Part shown: positions 20,187 through 26,898 of the stretch, in pieces | How the letters are laid out: each line of letters starts with the position of its first letter | How positions within the stretch are numbered: position 1 is the stretch's first letter | Origin: Trichosphaerium sp. ATCC 40318 | Lineage: Eukaryota > Discosea > Flabellinia > Trichosidae | Length of the DNA: 26,898 bases | Direction of reading: 5' to 3' | Assembly (NCBI GenBank): GCA_038496445.1 | Contig: JALMLS010000053.1 | Location: 1 to 26,898, forward strand | Program-made: the position numbers and the translations under genes | Notes under the pieces: generated by a model | Database searches by the model: none | Told to the model about the DNA's origin: nothing | The model's input: the letters and a program-made list of their open reading frames with translations, nothing else

Positions 20187-22573
20187 ATGCAAAGAATTGC
20201 GCTTCAACTTTTCTTTGTAGTTGTTTTTACTGCTTCCTTTGGTTACGCATGGAACGTAACAAATGGCAAATTAATGGATCCAAACGGAAATCACGTGCGC
20301 GTACAAGGCGTTTCTTTATCTTGTACAGAGTTTGACTCTCCTATTGACACCGTACGTTCTTTCCTTTTTTTCTTTTGTAGGTACCCTTTCGGCTCTAACT
20401 ATCGTACCAGAACGCCGATGGTTCCCTTGTTTGTCCTATGATAGCCAACCGAACGGCTTCACCTTATTTAAAGGAGCTACTCAGCTGGAACACTCAAATT
20501 ATCCGTATTCCCGTAAGTTGGGCTTGTTGTTGTTTCTACTTTTGTTTTTTGGTATCATTTCGTTGTTTACGTGATTTTCGAAGGTTAACTCACAATGGTA
20601 CATGTGGGATTTGGATACAGGGTATCCTGCAGGTCCTTCAGGGTGCAAGTTCGCAAGTACATGGGCGGGAAAGCCCTCACCTTATGGTACAATACATCAG
20701 TGTACAAAACAGTTTAGTTCTCTAAAGTATTTTCTGTAGGCGCTTACAGTCCTTCTGGATACAGAGATTGGATAGATGATCATGTAAACGCAATAACAGG
20801 ACTTGGTATGATAGCTATGATTGACTTACATTGGTCAGACATGGCACGTGAATGAACAGTCAATAAATCAGTGTTGATTTTCTTTTAGGAAGGCACAGCG
20901 TGTTGTGATAACGGCGCAGGCGGCTGCTATGCAGGTGAATAACTTAAAACAATTCATGAGCGCAATTTACTTTTGAAGGGTGCCAGCAAACTATGGCAGA
21001 TAGAAAGAGTGTTAAGTTTTGGGAATATGTAGCAAAGGTACAAAAAAATCTTTAGTGCAAACTGTTCATTGACTGTTGATCAATTAGAAATACAGAAATC
21101 GTATGGATGTGTGGTTTGAGTTATACAATGAACCAGCTTACTGGCTCCAAAATCGTACGATCTATTGAGCTACTGTGTCAATGTTTACTGGTTGTTTTAG
21201 AAGGAGGAACAAATATTCCAACTCTTATGAAAGGTGGAACAATGACAGCATCTTTCAAGGTATAGAGTGGGTTATGCACGAATGTTAACAAAAAATAGAA
21301 CGGTTGTCCTGAGTCTCCAGAGACTACTTTTACTTTTGTTGGTATGCAAGACTTATACAACGCAGTTAGAGATACGGTGAGTCAGATATTACAATTCATT
21401 CAAGAGTTCATTTTTTTAAAATTTGCTTGCCAAAATCTCTTTACCGTGCTTTTTTAATGTAATTTGAATCGTTTTAAATTCTTGTGTTTAGAGCAATGCT
21501 GATAACATTGTTGTCATTGGTGGCGCTGATTTCAGGTACATATTAGAACTCTATATGTAGTACATTTATTAATAGTCGTTGATAATAGTTGGTCCGTAAA
21601 TGGTATCATTGTTGAACCAAAAAAGCCAGCACCAGGAAAAGAATGGTGTCATAATCAAATATGTCAAGAAGGTTGTGGTATTTCTCCAGGAATAGATAAC
21701 ATGGTAAGCTATTAATAACATACAGTCTATTCAACATGAATCTCATTAATTCCACTAGCTTGAGGGTTCACCTCGAGGAGAAGGATACCCATCACCTCTT
21801 TCTTGGTCAAACAAAACTTGGGGATTAAATGTAATTTACGCAACACATCCATACCAAGGCAAAGGTTTGTATTAGAAAGGATCTATCAGCTTGAATCACA
21901 ATAATCTATAGGCGGTCAGAGGCCTACAAGTGGTGAGGCTTGTAGTGCTTGGGTAGACACTGCAATAAATGGAACTAGTATGTTGCGAACAACTTAATTG
22001 CAGTTAGTAACTTACTTGTTTTTAAGATCAGTTGTGCTCCGAGGAATGTGGATGGGAGAAGGCGTTTGGATTTCTTACTGACTATGCTCCTGTTATAGCA
22101 ACTGAAATGGGTCCATGGAGCGGTAAGTCAAGAGAAATCGTTGTTGGAATTGTGTTGTTGACTGAAAGTTTTTTCTTACAGGCTTTTCATGTGATGGTTC
22201 GTATATTTCTTGTCAATTAGATTGGTTTAAAGGAAAAGGCATATCTAGCACTCCTTGGGCGTACGTAGAACTATAATACACCAACCGAAAATAGTTTGAG
22301 AGGTCGTAGACGTGTTTGCTTCTTTTTTAGACAAAAAAAAGTTGTTTCTGACATTAATGTGACACGCCTCAATTACCACGTGATACCCTTTCACAATTTT
22401 ATAAGACGGTTAGTTTGTGTTGACTTGACATGTTCCGTAGGTACTGGGGTAACCATGCTGCTCAATGTAATACTTTCCCTACTCTTGTAGACGAAAACTG
22501 GAAAGCTAATGGATATGGTGATGCTGTAAAAGCGTATATGACTCAAAGTGCTCCGCCGTATTTAGCTAAATAA
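20187..22573 (+). CDS. Secreted glycoside hydrolase family 5 (cellulase-type)
   Basis: Sixteen exons (20187-20351, 20411-20512, 20584-20686, 20740-20843, 20889-20934, 20979-21037, 21088-21154, 21201-21259, 21299-21376, 21492-21535, 21589-21703, 21759-21864, 21912-21977, 22027-22122, 22182-22260, 22441-22573) join in frame to 473 residues. Residues 1-21 are a signal peptide (LQLFFVVVFTASFGYA). Family-5 landmarks in order: IIRIP with the conserved Arg87, MIAMIDLHWSDM (His154), WFELYNEP with acid/base Glu208, ATHPYQGK (His344, Tyr346) and VIATEMG with nucleophile Glu398. All expected catalytic residues are present. The many Cys and several N-x-S/T sites suit a secreted, folded enzyme. The likely substrate is cellulose or a related beta-1,4-glucan, but specificity cannot be read from sequence. 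One intron (20844-20888) appears to be GC-AG. The start is the ATG that begins the signal peptide. Confidence 0.93.
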
Positions 22574-22739
22574 ATACCAATCCTCTTAACATGTGTACTA
22601 ATGTTTCTGACACAAAAATTAAAGCATTTACTTGCCAATGGTTATTGGCGAGAATCCTAGCATTTGGCTATACTGAGAGAAAGTTAAGAAATACCTAACT
22701 ACGCTTTATTGTGACTTTATGTTATTCCGAGAAGTTAAG
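22574..22739. other. 3' flank of GH5 gene
   Basis: Contains a short inverted repeat, GCCAATGGTTATTGGC (about 22635-22650), and AAATTAAAGCA, which may serve in 3'-end formation. No coding sequence. Confidence 0.35.
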
Positions 22740-22756
22740 TATTATCAATAGTCCTT

Positions 22757-22870
22757 TACAGTATTAGCACCTATATATTTGCCATTGAATTTAACTGTAT
22801 GAGCACCAGTATATGCGTTGACACCTTCATCTGTTAATGCAACATTGCGAATAAGGTATTTCAGCATGGC
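22757..22870 (-). pseudogene. Leucine-rich-repeat fragment, minus strand
   Basis: A minus-strand frame reads LIRNVALTDEGVNAYTGAHT and VKFNGKYIGANTVKDY, then stops. The TDxG-x-x-A ... AHTVKFNGKYI pattern matches LRR units of the 'VHTLxLSxxxITDxGL' type. It can be read as one and a half repeats. The 5' end may start at a 3' splice site (AACTCCAG) or at an ATG. It might instead be a last exon of the neighbouring mosaic gene, but the phase link is unproven. Confidence 0.4.
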
Positions 22871-22945
22871 TGGAGTTCATACTATAAAGATGGAAGACAC
22901 AGTTACTGATTCAGGTATTCTTGCTATTGCTAAAGGTATACATAC
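22867..22945 (+). pseudogene. Leucine-rich-repeat fragment, plus strand
   Basis: A plus-strand frame reads MAGVHTIKMEDTVTDSGILA and then IAKG, followed by a GTATACAT...TTTCAG intron-like stretch. This is one LRR unit of the same 'HTI/L ... TDSGI' type as the minus-strand fragment. The two start at the same CATG and point away from each other. Confidence 0.4.
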
Positions 22946-23153
22946 TTGATATTTCAGTTACAAATGCAACAGATTGTTTCTGGTAGTGCCTTCGACTTAC
23001 ATTCAATCAGGTTATATTTCGAAATTCAGAGTAGATTTACAATTAATCATTATCGACTAATACAGACCTTCCTGCAGTTTGTTTTAAGAAATAACAATGT
23101 CATGGGTTTTTTTTATTGTTCAAAAAATCTTATCTACTTTATTGTTTCGCTCT
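22946..23153. other. 3' flank of the secreted mosaic gene
   Basis: AT-rich, with stops in all frames except short pieces. Possible 3' splice sites are present on the minus strand (for example AAACTGCAG near 23080), but no exon with a recognisable product follows, so the mosaic gene is taken to end at 23154. Confidence 0.35.
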
Positions 23154-25921
23154 TCAAGACTTTTTTGAAGTTACTAATACAGGTGCAACACAAGGTCCAA
23201 TTATAGCTATCCAATCATCAAAGTTTGGAGCTTGTGACGATAGACCGTCAACCTCAAGCCAACCACTTTCAAAAAAAAAGTCAGAAGCAAATCCAAAAAA
23301 CCAGTCGCGGTTTCTTTGTTTAAACGCACGTGAGTGTAAATCCAGGATCACTTCCTAGCTGTCTTTCTATTACAAAAGCTCTAGAAGGTGGAGCTAAAAA
23401 GTCATATAGTCAGAACAAACAACATAGAAACGGCTGACGTACAAGATCGAGCTACAGTCAACTCAAACTCTTGACCAGTGGAAGATACCCTATTGCGTGA
23501 TTACTCGAGTTTATCACTAAGGTAAGGTCGTACTTTATAGTACCACGCGAAATACGCTCATTTGGATTCTCCACAGCTGTTGCAATGCCAGTACTTGGAA
23601 CCCTTCGAACAAACCTATTTTGAAGAAAAAAAAGAGAATGAGACTGCTAAGTCGTTTTTGCATGGTATTTTAATTTGTAAGTACCTGTACGTGAAGTCTA
23701 CCTCATACTTTGCGAAGTTGGAAGGATCATTTATTGGGAATCCACGAACTGTACCGAAAATACGAATAGTATCAATACCATCGTAAGATATAAGAAGGTT
23801 GTTATCTTCACATGAAAAAACAACTTGCTACAAAAACACCGTAACATCAGCAAATAGACTTCTATTAGGATCTTATTATGAAATATATAAGTACCATGTC
23901 TGTAGGGAATAAAGGAAGTGCATCCAATCGAAGACAGTATTCAGGTGGAGCTAATAAAACGTTTAATTCTTTGAACGAAAAAAGGTGTTTCATTTGTTGC
24001 TTAGTCACAAACATAGATTGTACCTAAATCTCCTCTAGGATGATTTTCTAGTATCCATGTACCTCTGCGATTCAAATCATCACTTAAAAAAGCTGTTAGA
24101 GAACCAAGAAATCCCAGAAAAAAACCGAAAAAAAAAAGCATTTGAGAACTTTTGTGAACACGTGATATTTTCTTAAACGCGTACGCTGAAAAACGTTCAG
24201 ATATTACACATTGGTCTATTTCAACAACATCAACTATTGTTGCGTTCGGACAAGTACACCTTAAATCACCTTCTCTGTTGAAACTACTAGTCAAAACGGG
24301 TACTGAATCAAAAGGTGTTGTGAATAACTCTCCTTGTAATGAGAGTTGCCCAGGTGCTATCAATCGAAGATGGAATGTTATCGTAACATCCTCTCCATCA
24401 GCCATAGGTCCAATAGCGATCCATATTTGATCATCCGAAGGTGCATTTCCAAGCTTGATTTCTCCCTATTGGTGAAAATGAGAAGGTTTCGTTTCAGTTT
24501 TTTTTTCTTGTTGGAATTTCTTCTGAGCACGTGCCTTTGAAGTGATTACAGATCCTGTTTCTAAAACAGCAATAGATGTATCGAAAGGTGGATGAAAGAA
24601 AGCAACGTCATCAACACCAAGATTAGGAACAGAAATTGGATTAAAGACGACAACCTCAACAAGCAATAGATCGCCTTTTGATACAGAAAGTAAGAAAAAA
24701 AACCGTCACGAGTTTTGATCTTAAAATAACTTACCAACTGATGGCCCTGTTGGTGCTGTATCTGATATAACATCTGTAAATAAAAGAGCTTCGATAGTTG
24801 GTACAACACAGAATTGAGAAATCGTCACATCAACCTCTACAGTCAAAAAAAAAAACCAGTTAATATTTCAATAATTGATTATGTGCATTCTTGTTAACTA
24901 CTCGAAGAAATTATACAGGTTTGATTTTTCAAGGCGCCATAGGTGAAGAAACTACTAAAATAAAAGTGGAAACAAGAGTCTTAGAGTGGATTACGCTAAG
25001 CGAGGTTCTGTAAGAACGAAAAGCGTAAAATCTACTCTGAGAACTGCACAGCTCCACGCAAGCATTTTAAGGCATTTGATAGAAAATAAGAACCAGCGAA
25101 GGTGATAAAGTGTACCTGGGTCCATATCCACTCGGAACACTAATTGAGTAACGTTTCGATAAGCAGTGATGAGATTTGGTACAAACGGAATTATAACTTC
25201 CGCTATACCAGGAGCAACCATCTCTAAGCGTGTAGAACTTTGTATTAACCCTTCAGCTATTGTTGTGACATCGAAATCGAACGTTACAGCCAAATCATTA
25301 GCCCGAACAACCACCAAAAAAGCGTCTAATTAGCGCTTAGTTAATTGTCAAAAAAATTACCTAATTGAGGCGTTTACACGTGTATTTACGTTGTCACGTG
25401 ATTTTTTTCTACAAACATATACTTATTAACTGCGTACCTCCGTTATTAAATAAATCAGCGTTCAGTCCCTCAGCGTCATTAAGAGCATCACCATCAGCGC
25501 CATCGTATACAATTTCAATAGCACCTGCTGTCCTCGCGCCGTTCTCAAAGAATAGATCTCCTGTTCTCACCATAGCTGTTACGGGCCTCGTACCCATTGA
25601 TGGTAATAAACGCATGTCTCGCTCTCCACCAAATATGGTTCCAACTACAGCTGTTGTTGTAACTTCGAATGGACCATCTGGCCTCCTTAGTCCTTTTATA
25701 AAAGTAAATTAAAACAAAAACAACTTTATTGTTGTTTTTGAAAAAAAACTATTTCCGAAGCTTCTTTGAGATCACGTGATATTATTACGCTACATCAAAT
25801 ACTAACCAGGTAATTCTGTATCAAGAAAATCATCTAAGATTGTATCTCGAGCGGCTATAAGGTGTAAAAACGCAACTAAACATATTATGGCCAAATTAGT
25901 GCGACATGCAGGCTTTAGCAT
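23154..25921 (-). CDS. Secreted mosaic protein with bacterial-like extracellular domains
   Basis: Thirteen exons (25921-25807, 25692-25438, 25325-25116, 24836-24735, 24674-24535, 24465-24185, 24064-24024, 23968-23895, 23827-23691, 23614-23534, 23489-23443, 23393-23330, 23265-23154) give about 552 residues in one frame. Residues 1-24 are a signal peptide (LAIICLVAFLHLIAA). Residues 44-200 carry VVGTIFGGERDM and IEIVYDGADGDA, a domain I associate with bacterial surface and PEP-CTERM-type proteins. Residues 226-310 (GDLLLVEVVVFNPIS ... GEIKLGN ... GEDVTITFHLRL) look like a DUF11-type surface repeat. Around 410-435 comes LLISYDGIDTIRIFGTVRGF, and near the end GWLEVDGLSSQAPNFDDWIA, reminiscent of the beta domain before purple acid phosphatases. 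No catalytic domain or membrane anchor is visible. The exon ending at 23691 has a second in-phase donor 6 nt downstream. Ending and function are uncertain. Confidence 0.75.
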
Positions 25922-26480
25922 CTTGAGAGCGAGATTCTGACTTAAGGCTTCTTTTCTAAGGCGCCTTTTTTTTTGTTTCGCTTGACAGCTGATGATGTTG
26001 TGTTCTCCTGCTTGTGAAGCTTCAATCTGTGTTTATCAGTTTCCTCGTTAGTGATGAGGTGGATCAATTACACATTGCATTGTTTGTGGGTTGTATCACA
26101 GCATTAATAGTCAACGTTCTTGCTGTTGATCAAGAACGGTGCAAAACACACTAATATAAAGACACTGGTGGCTTCTGAAGCTTGCTATTTTATTGGACGA
26201 TATCTAGAAGCACACTTATATCGCAATAAGTGTATTCCATAATGTCAATATATTGAATACCCATTGACTTAACAGCCTCTCTTGTAACTTTAGACAACAT
26301 TAATGCGACACTTTTCAGAGATTGTAAGTATTTCAATCATTTGTAATCTTTTTACACCAAGACAAGTCTTAGTTGCTCAAGCAGACGACACATTTTCCAC
26401 AAAAAAGTGGATTCTTTGTATTCCCAGTTTTGGTTTAACACTATTCAAGTATGGGACAGCGAATACAAGCTAATATAGAG
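25922..26480. other. Intergenic region upstream of the mosaic gene
   Basis: This must hold the mosaic gene's minus-strand promoter (next to 25921). It has several short repeats such as TTGATCAAGAACGGTGC but no coding sequence that I can support. Confidence 0.4.
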
Positions 26481-26489
26481 CACTGTTCG

Positions 26490-26545
26490 CTTTCGGTCGG
26501 GCCCATCGCTTCGCTCGGGGCAAGAACCCGACCTTCGCTCACAAA
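26490..26545. repeat. GC-rich hairpin island
   Basis: GGTCGGG and CCCGACC form an inverted repeat around a GC-rich loop, and CTTCGCTC occurs twice. GC content is far above the surroundings. It could be the end of a small mobile element or a structured regulatory site. Confidence 0.45.
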
Positions 26546-26599
26546 ATGTCATCCATTGGTGGGTATGGCAGCACAGGTTAATATGTGACTAGGTATCAA

Positions 26600-26898
26600 A
26601 ATCCACTTGAGTGATTTTGCTTCAGATTTAGTAGAAAATCTCTTCCCTGCCACCTTTGCCACTGTGAGTTTTGAGAATTACACCAAGAAAGTTTCTAATG
26701 TACAGATACATTACCACAACTTGCCCAAAGACCCGAATTCGCCAAGAATTACTGTCTATTCTCCGAGTTTCGCCAAAAGCTGTTTGAAGTAACCAATTAC
26801 AAAAGCAAGGACTATCCAAATAAAATGTTAAATGTATTGGGAAATTACAATGTTCCGTTACATGGGCGCCCACAACTTTATCCAACATCTCCGAAAAG
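26600..26898 (+). CDS. Unrecognised coding stretch running off the right edge
   Basis: The plus strand is open in one frame to 26792 (FASDLVENLFPATFATVSFE at its start). A second frame, from about 26712 to the window end, looks more protein-like (LPQLAQRPEFAKNYCLFSEF, then RQKLFEVTNYKSKDYP). The first frame could pass into the second by a frameshift near 26720, or by a splice after an upstream donor, since TTCTAATGTACAG is a plausible branch point plus 3' splice site. No family was recognised, and an old transposon ORF is possible. Confidence 0.35.

Noticed and set aside
23154-23351. Reading 23154-23351 as one uninterrupted minus-strand exon
   Set aside because: Only the part from 23265 down is in phase with the preceding exon after a GTGCGT...GAAAG intron; the upstream part is intronic.
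23443-23534. Apparent frameshift in the mosaic gene near 23480
   Set aside because: A 44-nt GTACGA...CAATAG intron (23533-23490) restores the frame, so no frameshift is needed.

Overview
The window is nuclear DNA of a eukaryote. Its intact genes are split by many short introns (about 39 to 280 nt, mostly 45 to 70), mostly GT-AG with two GC-AG. I cannot place the organism. It is AT-rich, has a secreted family-5 glycoside hydrolase, an NAD-malate dehydrogenase with a mitochondrial-type presequence, ankyrin and leucine-rich-repeat fragments, and much decayed transposon DNA. That suits a free-living protist or an early-branching fungus-like lineage. All splice models below were built by hand from reading frame, splice sites and family motifs; no database was used.

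Left part (1-15700), repeat-rich and gene-poor. It opens with a 273-nt foldback element that has near-perfect 68-nt arms; a diverged relative lies near 6.55-6.85 kb. A broken immunity-related-GTPase-like (IRG) gene follows (921-1554), then a small intact two-exon gene with a WH2-like motif (1634-2142). Next come a decayed piggyBac-like region with a PHD-like finger (2788-3547), one arm of a long inverted repeat (4318-4535, partner at 13545-13870), a possible second transposase scrap (5760-5880) and a DGCGKHFK-type transposase (8408-9112). A decaying ankyrin gene on the minus strand (9400-11270) has roughly one repeat per exon. Minus-strand wrecks follow: an NF-X1-like cysteine-cluster gene, an RNase H fragment and an ARF GTPase pseudogene. 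Two short coiled-coil ORFs behind a 60-nt direct repeat close this part (14499-15166).

Right part (15785-25921), compact and intact. Malate dehydrogenase (minus, 15785-18252, 9 exons) is divergently transcribed from an SDR39U1/YfcH-like NAD(P)-dependent epimerase (plus, 18377-19780, 8 exons) across a 124-bp shared promoter. Then comes a secreted GH5 cellulase-type enzyme (plus, 20187-22573, 16 exons), two leucine-rich-repeat fragments in head-to-head orientation (22740-22950), and a 13-exon secreted mosaic protein (minus, 23154-25921) whose domains look like bacterial extracellular domains (a GGERD-type domain and a DUF11-like domain). The right edge holds a GC-rich hairpin and an unrecognised coding stretch that runs off the window.

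The intact genes do not form an operon-like pathway. Malate dehydrogenase is central carbon metabolism, GH5 is extracellular polysaccharide breakdown, and the mosaic protein is probably a cell-surface or secreted protein. The less expected points are a ~150-residue unexplained N-terminal region on the malate dehydrogenase, the bacterial-like secreted mosaic, IRG-like sequence in such a genome, the preference for GTAC 5' splice sites, and the exon-per-repeat ankyrin array caught mid-decay.
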